This document shows positions 44,917 to 52,440 of a stretch of DNA of 53,020 nt, in pieces (positions within the stretch are counted from its first letter, which is position 1; each line of letters begins with the position of its first letter). Both the position numbers and the translations under genes were made by a program. The notes beneath the pieces were generated by a model. That model saw only the letters and a list, made by a program, of their open reading frames with translations, had not been told where the DNA came from and did not search any database. The DNA is from Clostridiaceae bacterium (GTDB lineage Bacteria > Bacillota > Clostridia > Oscillospirales > Acutalibacteraceae). The stretch covers positions 1 to 53,020 of the forward strand of contig JAEELT010000081.1 in the NCBI GenBank assembly GCA_016282855.1. The letters are read 5' to 3'.

Positions 44917-45641
44917 AAGTATTTGTCTGCATAGACGATACAGATAATTATGACAGCATTGGTACAGGTGAACTTCTTGAAAATATGATGGGTGAAGCGG
45001 CAGTCAAAGGTCTCGCAAAAGCCGGATTCACTGTGCGGTATCAGCTTTATATTCACGATGATATTCCCTACACATCCCATAACAGTTCCATGTGTTGCAG
45101 CGCCGAAGTAACAGACCTTGATGAGTTTACAGAATTCTGTGAAGAATATCTTGAAAAGAATTCAGCAGAAGGTTCCGATCCGGGTTTGTGTATTCTGAAT
45201 GATAATCCGAATATTGATTATTCCCCTCTTATTGAATTCGGAAAAGACGCCCGCTGCAAAGTTCTCACAAAAGAATATGCCGTTAAAAAAGCAGAGGAAT
45301 TCGGCAAAAATGTTCATCTGAGCGAACACGGAGGAACAGGCGGCGGCATAATCGGAGCGCTTGCGGGAGCTGCTTTGCGCGCCGGCAAGGAAGAAGGGCG
45401 AATCAAAGGCAAGCTTCATCCGCTCCCCAATAAAACCGATTGGAGCGCTTCGGAATTTGCTTGTGTATTCGGTGTACAGCGTTTTATAGATGAAGACGGA
45501 ATTGAGATTACGGATAATATTTCCATAAGCTTTTTTCATCCCACAAAACTGCTTTACAGCAACGGGATGATAACAACTGTAATAATAAATGAAAACGGGC
45601 ATTTTATGCCAAAGCCGAAAATCAAAAAGAACAAAGAGTGA
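44913..45641 (+). CDS. TiaS-like ATP-dependent protein (short form)
   Basis: A 242-aa protein resembling the first two domains of archaeal TiaS (tRNA-Ile2 agmatinylcytidine synthetase). The start has an IDDTD motif (about 7-11, VCIDDTDNYDSIGTGEL), and later HLSEHGGTGGGIIGALAGAALR resembles the glycine-rich nucleotide-binding part of TiaS. It lacks the OB-fold and zinc-ribbon tRNA-binding domains. Bacteria use TilS for that tRNA, so a different substrate is likely. ATGA overlap with the transporter lipoprotein and GTGA overlap with the Cys-rich gene tie it to the operon. Function unknown. Confidence 0.65.
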   Translation: MKVFVCIDDTDNYDSIGTGELLENMMGEAAVKGLAKAGFTVRYQLYIHDDIPYTSHNSSMCCSAEVTDLDEFTEFCEEYLEKNSAEGSDPGLCILNDNPNIDYSPLIEFGKDARCKVLTKEYAVKKAEEFGKNVHLSEHGGTGGGIIGALAGAALRAGKEEGRIKGKLHPLPNKTDWSASEFACVFGVQRFIDEDGIEITDNISISFFHPTKLLYSNGMITTVIINENGHFMPKPKIKKNKE

Positions 45642-45850
45642 TAACAGTGACAGACTGGACTGTAAAAAACGAAAAAACAATGTTTACACACGGGAAAGAA
45701 GCGTATACTGAGGCTGCACGTACAGCGGAAAAATGCGGATTATTTTCTGAGGACTGCGAAGACGAGCTTGTGTGTGACGACGCTGTAAGCTGCTATAACT
45801 GCCGATACCGCCGCTGGACTGCGGATAGTTTTGAATGTATTAAGAGGTAA
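45638..45850 (+). CDS. 70-aa Cys-rich protein
   Basis: A small protein with five cysteines in its C-terminal half (EDC, ELVC, CYNC, FEC), including a CxxC, suggesting a zinc or Fe-S binding knuckle. No signal peptide. It starts at GTG 45638, overlapping the stop of the TiaS-like gene by GTGA, with no clear Shine-Dalgarno. It could supply in trans a metal-binding module to the TiaS-like protein, which lacks the zinc ribbon; that is only inference. I do not recognise a named family. Confidence 0.6.
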   Translation: MITVTDWTVKNEKTMFTHGKEAYTEAARTAEKCGLFSEDCEDELVCDDAVSCYNCRYRRWTADSFECIKR

Positions 45851-45855
45851 TGGTA

Positions 45856-47022
45856 ATGAAGAATAATCAGGAAGCCCGTCAGGCAATCTCAACACTGATT
45901 GCGTTTTTTTTGCTGCTGTCTTTTGCTGTTTCAGCCTTTGCAGAGGGAGGCAACGGCGACGGCACGGGAGGCGGTAAAGATAAACCGCTTGCGCTTGAAA
46001 CATCAAGCATAGCTAACGGGGCTCAGAATGTTTCCCTGAAACCTGAAATTGTTCTGAATTTTAATAAAAATGTTGTTCACTTTACCGTGCGCGATAATAA
46101 TATGAAATGCTTTTCAATGACAGATGAAGGCGGCGGAAATGTGCCGGTGAATGTAATTATGGGCGACGACCAGGTTGACCCTTCGATTAAAAGAATTGTC
46201 ACGGTTACTCCCAAAAGCTCACTTGAGCCCGGCACCGTATATCTGCTTAAAATAAGTAAAAATCTCACTTCAAAAAGCGAAGTAACTCTAGGAAAAGATC
46301 TATATATAAGCTTCACAACACAGGAGCCGAAAACAACCGTCCCCGCCCCATCTACAACCAAAACAGCTTCTACCTCAGCTTCTCAGACATCAGCTCCGAA
46401 AGCAATCCCGGATGCCGGCACTGCAGTAACTAAATCAGGCGGTAAAAAAGCCTCCGGCTCATCTTTTTCATCCGAAGCATCACAGCCGGCAACAACAGCT
46501 GTTCCTGTAACTGCCGGTCAGATTCATCAGGTAACCACAACACGTGCGGCACGCACCACCACAACACGATATTACAGGCACTCCGAATCACAGCCTGAGT
46601 ATGAAACAGATCCGGTAACTGCATCACAGATTATTACCGAAAAAACGCGCGAAACTTCATCCGCAGTACCGGTAACAAATACCCGTGAAGAAACTGCAAC
46701 TTACTCTGCTTCATCCGAAACATCTTACTCCGAGCTTAAATTCACAACAGATTTATCATTTATTGATTATCCGGATGATGAAACAGTCTCTTCAGAAATA
46801 ACCGGTTATTCTCTTTCTCCCTTCAACGACAATCCGGTTGACGGGCCGTATTACGAAAAGAGCGAAAATACAGAGTCGTCAGAGAAGCAGGATTCCGGCT
46901 CAGGTCAAAGCAATGTGAAACATTATATTCCTTATATAATTTCCGGCGCGATTGCAATTATCGCCATTCCGGCGGTTTTAGTAATTATAAAAAGAAAAAA
47001 ACGAAAGGAAGTAACTAAATGA
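45856..47022 (+). CDS. Membrane-anchored surface protein with one Ig-like (Big_5/SbsA-type) domain
   Basis: A 388-aa protein. It has a signal peptide (hydrophobic core about 12-28), a Gly-rich segment, one Ig-like domain of the SbsA/Big_5 type (about 40-155; NGAQNVSLKPEIVLNFNK to LGKDLYISFTT), and a long Ser/Thr/Ala-rich stalk (about 160-340). It ends in a C-terminal transmembrane helix with a KRKKRKE tail. The stalk is probably extended and may be glycosylated. ATG 45856 has GAGG 8 nt upstream; an ATG 6 nt earlier is too close to it. It overlaps the next gene by 4 nt. Its link to the transporter operon is unexplained. Confidence 0.8.
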   Translation: MKNNQEARQAISTLIAFFLLLSFAVSAFAEGGNGDGTGGGKDKPLALETSSIANGAQNVSLKPEIVLNFNKNVVHFTVRDNNMKCFSMTDEGGGNVPVNVIMGDDQVDPSIKRIVTVTPKSSLEPGTVYLLKISKNLTSKSEVTLGKDLYISFTTQEPKTTVPAPSTTKTASTSASQTSAPKAIPDAGTAVTKSGGKKASGSSFSSEASQPATTAVPVTAGQIHQVTTTRAARTTTTRYYRHSESQPEYETDPVTASQIITEKTRETSSAVPVTNTREETATYSASSETSYSELKFTTDLSFIDYPDDETVSSEITGYSLSPFNDNPVDGPYYEKSENTESSEKQDSGSGQSNVKHYIPYIISGAIAIIAIPAVLVIIKRKKRKEVTK

Positions 47023-47909
47023 AACGTTTATCCTCAGTCATCAGCATTCTAATCGCACTTCTAATGGTGATGAACATCTCTGCGTATGCCACAGGCGGAG
47101 AGGGCGGCGGCGACAGCGCCCTGACGCTTGTTTCGGCAAAAGTCGGTGAAGCCGATCTTGAAGGATCAAAAATCCCGTCAGGCTCCGAGATAGTTCTGAC
47201 ATTCTCAAACAATGTCACTGATGAAACCGTGCTCGCAAACAACATCAGCAAAATCAAGGTTAAAAACGCCGAAGGCACAGAAGCTGACTGCACCGTATCT
47301 GCCGGTGAAGAAAAGACCGTGCTCACAGTAACGCTCGGAACAATTTCCAAGGGCGATTATACTCTCACAATCGGCAAAGAGCTTAAAGCAAAGAATGAAA
47401 ACACTCTTGGCACCAAGGTTGAAATCGCTTTTTCTGTCAAAGGCGACGGATCGGGAACCGGCGGTGGAAACAATCCTCTCAGCCTTGTATCTGTCAAAGC
47501 CGGCAATACGGACCTTAAAGACGCAGAGCTTGAAGGAAGCGGCATAATCGTTATTACATTTGACCGCGGCATGAACGAAAATCAAAGTGCAAATTTTGAA
47601 CAGATCGGTATTTACAGCGAAGACGGCACAAAGGTTGTAAGCGGCATTACTTTCAGCGATTTCACAAAAAATGATGAAGGCAACAGCTATACAGAGCTGA
47701 AATACGAAGGTCTCAAGGGCGGTAAATACACACTCAAGCTCGGAAAAGACCTCAAAGCAAACAACGGCAACACTCTTGGTGAAGATGTTGTTATTTCATT
47801 CAGCATAGCCTCACAGGAAGAGCCTTCGTTCATTCAGAGAATACTTGATTTTGTAATGAACATCATTAACACAGTTATAAACTTTGTTAAAGACCTTTTC
47901 AAAAGATAA
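47019..47909 (+). CDS. Secreted protein with two Ig-like repeats and an amphipathic C-terminal helix
   Basis: A 296-aa protein with a signal peptide, a TGGEGGGD start and two related Ig-like repeats (about 33-145 and 152-265). Each ends in a near-identical strand set: IGKELKAKNENTLG in the first, LGKDLKANNGNTLG in the second. The last 28 residues (FIQRILDFVMNIINTVINFV region) form an amphipathic helix that may bind the membrane or the partner protein. It is paralogous to the upstream surface protein and translationally coupled to it (ATGA). Last gene of the plus operon. Confidence 0.8.
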   Translation: MKRLSSVISILIALLMVMNISAYATGGEGGGDSALTLVSAKVGEADLEGSKIPSGSEIVLTFSNNVTDETVLANNISKIKVKNAEGTEADCTVSAGEEKTVLTVTLGTISKGDYTLTIGKELKAKNENTLGTKVEIAFSVKGDGSGTGGGNNPLSLVSVKAGNTDLKDAELEGSGIIVITFDRGMNENQSANFEQIGIYSEDGTKVVSGITFSDFTKNDEGNSYTELKYEGLKGGKYTLKLGKDLKANNGNTLGEDVVISFSIASQEEPSFIQRILDFVMNIINTVINFVKDLFKR

Positions 47910-47963
47910 ACTATTGAATTCATGACATAGCGGCTCTATAAAAACGCTGTCTTTGATACAAAC

Positions 47964-48004
47964 AGAAAAAGCCTTCTCCAGCACATAAGTGCTGAAAAAG
48001 GCTT
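47964..48004 (-). terminator. Hairpin terminator, best T tract on the minus strand
   Basis: Outer stem AAGCCTT (47969-47975) with AAGGCTT (47998-48004), a 3-nt internal loop, and inner stem CAGCAC (47979-47984) with GTGCTG (47989-47994) capped by ATAA. On the minus strand it is followed by TTTTTCTG, so it would end the transcript from the island. It may also help stop the plus operon. Confidence 0.65.
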
Positions 48005-48023
48005 GAAATAAAGGGATTTCGAG
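48002..48023. other. Palindromic core resembling a tyrosine-recombinase site
   Basis: CTTGAAAT (48002-48009), six-base spacer AAAGGG, ATTTCGAG (48016-48023): 8-bp arms matching at seven of eight positions. The arm-6 bp-arm layout is that of integrase core sites. A second copy is not seen in the window, so this is only a candidate attachment site. Confidence 0.3.
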
Positions 48024-48065
48024 GGTCCGCTGTGTTTTACAGCAGAGCTTCGGAAGCCCTTTTTC
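48010..48065 (+). terminator. Possible branched terminator after the plus operon
   Basis: AAAGGG (48010-48015) can pair with CCCTTT (48057-48062), enclosing GCTGT/ACAGC (48029-48033 with 48039-48043) and a small GCTT/AAGC hairpin, and is followed by TTTC. It would stop transcription coming from the Ig-protein genes. It overlaps the palindrome above, so the two readings compete. Confidence 0.4.
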
Positions 48066-48214
48066 TGTTTATTCGATTGTTGCTGGCCGGTTCTGTGGCC
48101 TTTGAAACTTACCCCTCAAAAACGGCTGCTGAAGGAATAATTAAAAAGTGTGGAAAAATTAAAATGTATTGGATTAGCAAATTGTGCGAGGGAATGTCGC
48201 CGTGTGCTTTCTCC

Positions 48215-48955
48215 TCATGTTTCTATGTTCTCTTCTGTAAAGCAGCCTTTCCACGCAGTTTCCAGAAAGTCTTTCAGCAGCTCGGAATAGAACTCTTTCA
48301 TCTCTGGATGAAGGATAAAAATGTAACTGCGTTGTGTTCCTCGATGATATGTAATGCCCAGCATTGCCGCATCGGGGCAAAACTCCAGCATAATGCGCTT
48401 TGCTCTTTCCCATTGGGCTTCTGTTCTTCGTCCCTTGTGGCAGTAGTAAACCACGTTCTGTCCACGGTTATAGTAGCTGTATACCTCTGATGCATAGACG
48501 TATTTCGGAGCATCTTTTCTTGCCGTTGGACTTCCTGCTCTCAATCCATTGTCGGGGTCCATGAATACGAGATCTTGACCGAAGCATCCTGCAAGTGCCT
48601 GCTGATGCCAACGTTCCCGTGCCAATCGCTTCTCAGCCACCGACAATGTTGAATCAGTAAACAATGGCTGAACGATATTATCGAAGTAAACAGCACCCGG
48701 GATCATTTCACGTTTTGCAAAGCAACTAACACTTTTTTCTTTATAGATGCACATCTCCCGCAGTACATCGAATAGTTCCGGATCAAAAATGCGATTCTTT
48801 TCATTTGCAAGATAACCTCGTATGCTCCCGTCATTTGATTGATCATCAGGCGTTAGATACCAATTGACCGCAATTGTTACACCACGCTTTGCAATGAAGC
48901 GTAGCAATCCATATTTCCCATAATCGCCAACATCTCCAAAGTATTGGTGTTTCAT
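48215..48955 (-). CDS. Uncharacterised protein with a DPDNG motif
   Basis: A 246-aa soluble protein I cannot assign to a named family. It opens HQYFGDVGDYGKYGLLRF, and near the middle has LVFMDPDNGL, a strand-then-acidic motif like motif IV of class I methyltransferases or the metal site of nucleases. A late strand pattern GITYHRGTQRSYIFIL follows. Relationship to RlmJ- or three-Cys-partner-type proteins is possible but unproven. It lies in the defence-like island, last on minus. The Shine-Dalgarno is weak (AAGGA about 10 nt upstream). Confidence 0.6.
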   Translation of the reverse strand: MKHQYFGDVGDYGKYGLLRFIAKRGVTIAVNWYLTPDDQSNDGSIRGYLANEKNRIFDPELFDVLREMCIYKEKSVSCFAKREMIPGAVYFDNIVQPLFTDSTLSVAEKRLARERWHQQALAGCFGQDLVFMDPDNGLRAGSPTARKDAPKYVYASEVYSYYNRGQNVVYYCHKGRRTEAQWERAKRIMLEFCPDAAMLGITYHRGTQRSYIFILHPEMKEFYSELLKDFLETAWKGCFTEENIET

Positions 48956-48983
48956 GCCTCAGATATCCTTTATCTCCACAAAA

Positions 48984-49535
48984 CTAATGCGACGCACAAA
49001 GACTGTTGATAACTTCCTCAACTTCTTTCCAGTTATGGACACGAATCATGCCGTGCGCTTCTGCGTCAAAACGAATATTGTGTGGTGCTGTCATCAAGAC
49101 CTTTTTGTACTGCCCACCTTCAAGGTTATGAATTCCATCATCAATGAGGACATCGCCTCTTATCAATTGCTTTCGGCTTGTTACAATAACTTGATCCCAA
49201 GACAGAAATGGAAAGTACTTGAATAATACCTCACTCATCTTTTCAAAGATTGATTCGTATGGTGTGGCTGTAACGATATACACCTCGTTGCCGGAGGCAA
49301 TTAAGCGACTCAATACTTCTGGAGCATCTTCAATAGGCTCGACAGTTTTCCAGAAACCGGGCTTCATCGGAATCTCATATACCTGTTCATGCGTTAAGCC
49401 CGGAAAGGCCGCAGATACATCCCAAGAAACAATCTCATCGCAGGACACGCAACGACCATATTTCTCATTAACACCATTTACCCACGCTTTAAGAAGATGT
49501 TCAATTGTATCGTCCATATCGACAAGAATAATCAT
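48984..49535 (-). CDS. HAD-family 5'(3')-deoxyribonucleotidase-like phosphatase
   Basis: A 183-aa HAD phosphatase of the NT5C type. The catalytic DMDDT (about 7-11) starts it, motif II is VTATP, and the lysine/acid motif is in VTSRKQLIRGDVLIDDG with paired Asp. The family dephosphorylates (deoxy)nucleoside monophosphates. Within a defence-like island it could deplete nucleotides, but metabolic salvage is equally possible. ATG 49535 has GAGGG 6 nt upstream; an earlier TTG is too close to it. Confidence 0.8.
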   Translation of the reverse strand: MIILVDMDDTIEHLLKAWVNGVNEKYGRCVSCDEIVSWDVSAAFPGLTHEQVYEIPMKPGFWKTVEPIEDAPEVLSRLIASGNEVYIVTATPYESIFEKMSEVLFKYFPFLSWDQVIVTSRKQLIRGDVLIDDGIHNLEGGQYKKVLMTAPHNIRFDAEAHGMIRVHNWKEVEEVINSLCASH

Positions 49536-49569
49536 TTCCAACCCTCAAATCTATGAATTACGGAACGAC

Positions 49570-50424
49570 TTACTTGCTCATCTTTTCAAGTTCGCCAAGA
49601 CTGACCCCGTTTTCATCTTTCCATTTAAAATTTCCGCTTAAAGATGCGCCACCAACAAAACTGGCTGCAGCCGAAGGACTTGAAAGAAGAACGTCCGCTG
49701 TGAGCGTATACGTCTCGTCTATTAACTCCGCATATTTGTTGCGGTCCTTTATTGCCCTCTTCGGACACGCCTTTGAAATCTGCGGATTGAGAGTACTTCC
49801 TTTCAGAACAACAAAACCATCGCTTGTCCTTTTTCCGGTGGCTTTTGAACCGCTGTATTCAAGATACAGCAGCGGTTCAGCTTCGCTCTCTGGACTGGAA
49901 GAAATAAACGGCTCAAAAACCTTATGTCCAAGAGCACCCATAACTATTTTTGCATAGTCAATGAACTCTTCAAGTTCGCTTTCGGTTTCCTCTGTGATAT
50001 TGCCCGGATTGGGGTCATTACCATTCTTAACAATATAGCGGTTTGCCTGAATAGCCAAATTACAAAAGCGATTCTCAAGATAACTTATTTCTGTTGGGCC
50101 AAAGGAATTATTAGAGGTAGTGAACATTATTGTCTCTGTCCAATAGTCTATGGACGGATGGGCCTCTTGCACCCGAAGCAATAATCCTTTACCGTTTTTT
50201 CTTACTCCGGCTTGCCCAATGTATACGACGGCATCATCATCTTTGTTTGTGCCGAAGAGGAAATAAACACCGCTTTGTTTTAATATGTCCATGTCCTTGC
50301 ACTTATCAAGAGAGGTCCTTGGTATTTTATAAGCGATTCCAGTCCAATTGGCGAGAGAACATTTTATTCTCCCGCTCGGTTCTCCGTCCATCAAGAACAG
50401 TTTTAATGTCTTACTCCGTGGCAT
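49570..50424 (-). CDS. GIY-YIG nuclease-fold protein with DUF4357
   Basis: A 284-aa protein with an N-terminal GIY-YIG domain (GVYFLFG at about 52-58, VVYIGQAG at about 67-74, then a downstream Arg and Glu as expected). A C-terminal DUF4357 follows (ATGKRTSDGFVVLKGSTL onward to SAAASFVGGASLSG). This architecture is common beside restriction-modification and other defence genes. DNA cleavage is plausible but not shown. AGGAGG lies 7 nt before ATG 50424. It follows the DpnII remnant by about 35 nt. Confidence 0.88.
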   Translation of the reverse strand: MPRSKTLKLFLMDGEPSGRIKCSLANWTGIAYKIPRTSLDKCKDMDILKQSGVYFLFGTNKDDDAVVYIGQAGVRKNGKGLLLRVQEAHPSIDYWTETIMFTTSNNSFGPTEISYLENRFCNLAIQANRYIVKNGNDPNPGNITEETESELEEFIDYAKIVMGALGHKVFEPFISSSPESEAEPLLYLEYSGSKATGKRTSDGFVVLKGSTLNPQISKACPKRAIKDRNKYAELIDETYTLTADVLLSSPSAAASFVGGASLSGNFKWKDENGVSLGELEKMSK

Positions 50425-50458
50425 GATATTCCTCCTCAGCTACAGCAATTCATCTGTT

Positions 50459-50753
50459 TTACGAGAACAACGACAAAAAGACCCCGTTTTCCATGTCGTT
50501 AATGTTATAAAGATGCTGCATTGTGTTAAAGGTTTCTTCGAGGTTCCTCCGTGCGCTTCGCCAACCACCGCCATCTGTCACCCAAACGAACTCAACACCG
50601 ATAACGTCTCGTGCTTCTTCCGCTATCATCTTATAGCTTCTGGCGGTTTCGTTGAGCTTGGAACCACCGCCTCCATAGAAGTTAGTTTCAATGACATAGA
50701 TGGTTTTATCTGTTTTTACTACGAAGTCCCAGCGTTTTGTAGAGGTTTTCGGA
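50459..50753 (-). pseudogene. 3' remnant of a DpnII-type restriction endonuclease
   Basis: The last roughly 97 residues closely resemble the C-terminus of DpnII: RWDFVV, then IETNFYGGGGSKLNETARSY, FVWVTDGGGW and LYNINDMENG. The nuclease strand with the catalytic Asp (WDF) and the ETN acid is kept. The first two-thirds of a normal DpnII (about 290 aa) is missing. Upstream, the frame runs as noise over the HamB-like fragment; its only start is a TTG at 50830 with no ribosome-binding site. No Dam-type methylase is in the window. Confidence 0.8.
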
Positions 50754-50957
50754 TTTTTCAACGTAAACTGATTTAGACAAAAGATCTGCAAACCTAAGAG
50801 CGTCCTCGGTTTCAAATGCGGCAGGAGCAATGGTTTCTATATGGAACAACCGCAAGAAATAGTTTTGCAGAAGAGCGTCATAAATCTCATTTAGGTAATC
50901 ATTGTGTTCCAAACCGTGGAAAATGGCATATCCAAGATTGTTGTTGGGCTCGTTCAT
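50706..50957 (-). pseudogene. Truncated HamB-like helicase N-terminus
   Basis: An 83-codon frame that starts at ATG 50957, overlapping the stop of the HamA-like gene (TGATG) with GGAGGTG 8 nt upstream: the coupled arrangement of a hamA-hamB pair. The sequence DALLQNYFLRLFHIETI and DALRFADLLSKS resembles, from memory, the start of DEAD/DEAH helicases encoded next to DUF1837 proteins. After about residue 68 it loses that character and runs into the DpnII remnant in another frame. All helicase motifs are absent, so the system's motor is lost here. Confidence 0.6.
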
Positions 50958-52420
50958 CAATAAGCACCTCCCAACAACAGCTCATCCATTATTTGCTTCT
51001 TATCCTTTTCAGCATCATTAAATGGCAGGAAGTAGAAGTAATACGAGTGCATTCCAAGGTTTAGGTCAGACACTTTTTTTTCGATGTACGGAATGGCAGC
51101 TTTAATGTCCTCTATCATTTTCCCCGTGGCCATTGCTCTGAAGGCATCATTATCATCAGCGGCAACATCTAAAGAGTATCCAATAAAAACGCCAAAGGCC
51201 ATGTCTGGGTCGGCCTGCCTTTGTTTACTCGGAACAAGAATCTGCTTTAACCGTTCAGTGGTTTCCTTATCATAGGTATGATTAAAAAGCGTGCTATCAA
51301 CCATTTGTCGCTCTCTTCTGCGTCCGTTCTTAATTGCAGACAAAGCATCAAATGCACAGTCAATAGCGTCTTCGATTCTTCCTGATATGCTGGAAGCACC
51401 AAAAACGAGCTGATAGCTAATCTTGCCATTGACCTTTCTTTTCAGAAGATGGACACAATCGCTTTTGCTTTTGAACTGGCTTGCGTCTGTTGTGATTTCA
51501 ACCTTACTGAGCAATTTAGGCGCATGAAGGCTTCCTTCCATAAAGGTAAACAGAAGCATTTCACCCAACTCATTTCCAGTTCCTTTTTCATCAGGGTTTC
51601 CGTTTGCCTTCATTAAGCGCAGAGCTTTTGCCCCGATGCTCCGAGCTTTCTTCTTATCTTCAAACTCTTTTAGTTTTGTTCGGGAATAAACGTACATACC
51701 GACGCTATCAAAAAGGTACTCATTGAGTGCCATATAATCGAACGCTGAATCAGATATATCTAAATAATAGAGGCTAATACCGCTTTTATTTTTCAGCGAA
51801 AGAGCCGCCCCATGGTTCACCTCACGGAATACTGCCTCAAAGCCATCATCGTCCAGAGTACGTTCGAGTTCTTGCGTTTCAACGATGACAGTTTCTTCGA
51901 TAGTTATGGAATCTTTGTTCTTTCCAAAGCTATTAACGTAGTCTTCTGTTACCTTGTCAATTGTTTCTTTACCGGCTTTGTTTTCAATGCCTGTTGCTAC
52001 AAAGTAAAAAATGTCAGCAAAGAAATCCGCCGGATTAAAGGATACCTTTAAAACAAGGTCTGCTCTGCTCAGTCTGCCTATTTTTGCCTCATCAGCAGAG
52101 ACAGTTGAAAGAGCCATATCTTGTAGAGAAAGGAGTGCAAGAGGGATCATGTCTGGATTAAGTAAAGGAATAACATACTTCTCCATTCCTTGTGAAAGCG
52201 AAAGCAGATCCGTCTTTTGCATCGGCTCAATAACGTCAGCAGGGGAAAGATTATAATCACACGACAGAAGATGACTCACTGTGCTGTCGTCAGACTCCAG
52301 AATTCCACCATAATACTCATCGAGTGACTTAACAACGGCACCACAGAGGGTCTTGTTATAGACTTTGGGCTTAGCGCATATTTTTAGAACTTTTATAAGT
52401 GCCGCATAACACAGCGTCAT
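50957..52420 (-). CDS. HamA-like protein (DUF1837), Hachiman-type defence
   Basis: A 487-aa protein. Residues about 283-360 match the HamA/DUF1837 C-terminal domain: GNELGEMLLFTFME, HAPKLLSKVEITTD, SDCVHLLKRK, YQLVFGASSISG and EDAIDCAFDAL. The N-terminal half is helical and unassigned. In Hachiman, HamA is the DNA-degrading effector held in check by the helicase HamB. Here the segment that usually carries the Glu-x-Lys nuclease pair reads FGASSI, so activity may be lost. ATG 52420 follows AAGGAGGG by 7 nt. It is 21 nt downstream of the HTH gene, and HamB beyond it is truncated. Confidence 0.72.
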   Translation of the reverse strand: MTLCYAALIKVLKICAKPKVYNKTLCGAVVKSLDEYYGGILESDDSTVSHLLSCDYNLSPADVIEPMQKTDLLSLSQGMEKYVIPLLNPDMIPLALLSLQDMALSTVSADEAKIGRLSRADLVLKVSFNPADFFADIFYFVATGIENKAGKETIDKVTEDYVNSFGKNKDSITIEETVIVETQELERTLDDDGFEAVFREVNHGAALSLKNKSGISLYYLDISDSAFDYMALNEYLFDSVGMYVYSRTKLKEFEDKKKARSIGAKALRLMKANGNPDEKGTGNELGEMLLFTFMEGSLHAPKLLSKVEITTDASQFKSKSDCVHLLKRKVNGKISYQLVFGASSISGRIEDAIDCAFDALSAIKNGRRRERQMVDSTLFNHTYDKETTERLKQILVPSKQRQADPDMAFGVFIGYSLDVAADDNDAFRAMATGKMIEDIKAAIPYIEKKVSDLNLGMHSYYFYFLPFNDAEKDKKQIMDELLLGGAY

Positions 52421-52440
52421 AAACAAGCCCTCCTTTCTTG

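Larger units (their letters stand above)
47910..48214. other. Boundary spacer between tungsten operon and accessory island
   Basis: A 305-bp spacer without a convincing gene. It contains a two-part hairpin (47969-48004), an imperfect palindrome resembling a recombinase core site (48002-48023), and a GC-rich fold followed by CCTTTTTC (48010-48064). Gene direction and character change across it. Confidence 0.6.

Noticed and set aside
45162-45680. 172-codon minus-strand ORF opposite the TiaS-like gene
   Set aside because: Antisense to a coupled plus-strand gene, Phe/Cys-rich, and without a translation signal.
50459-50830. Independent 123-aa gene for the DpnII-like part
   Set aside because: Its only start is a TTG without a ribosome-binding site, and its first part is a shadow of the HamB-like frame; a remnant is the better reading.
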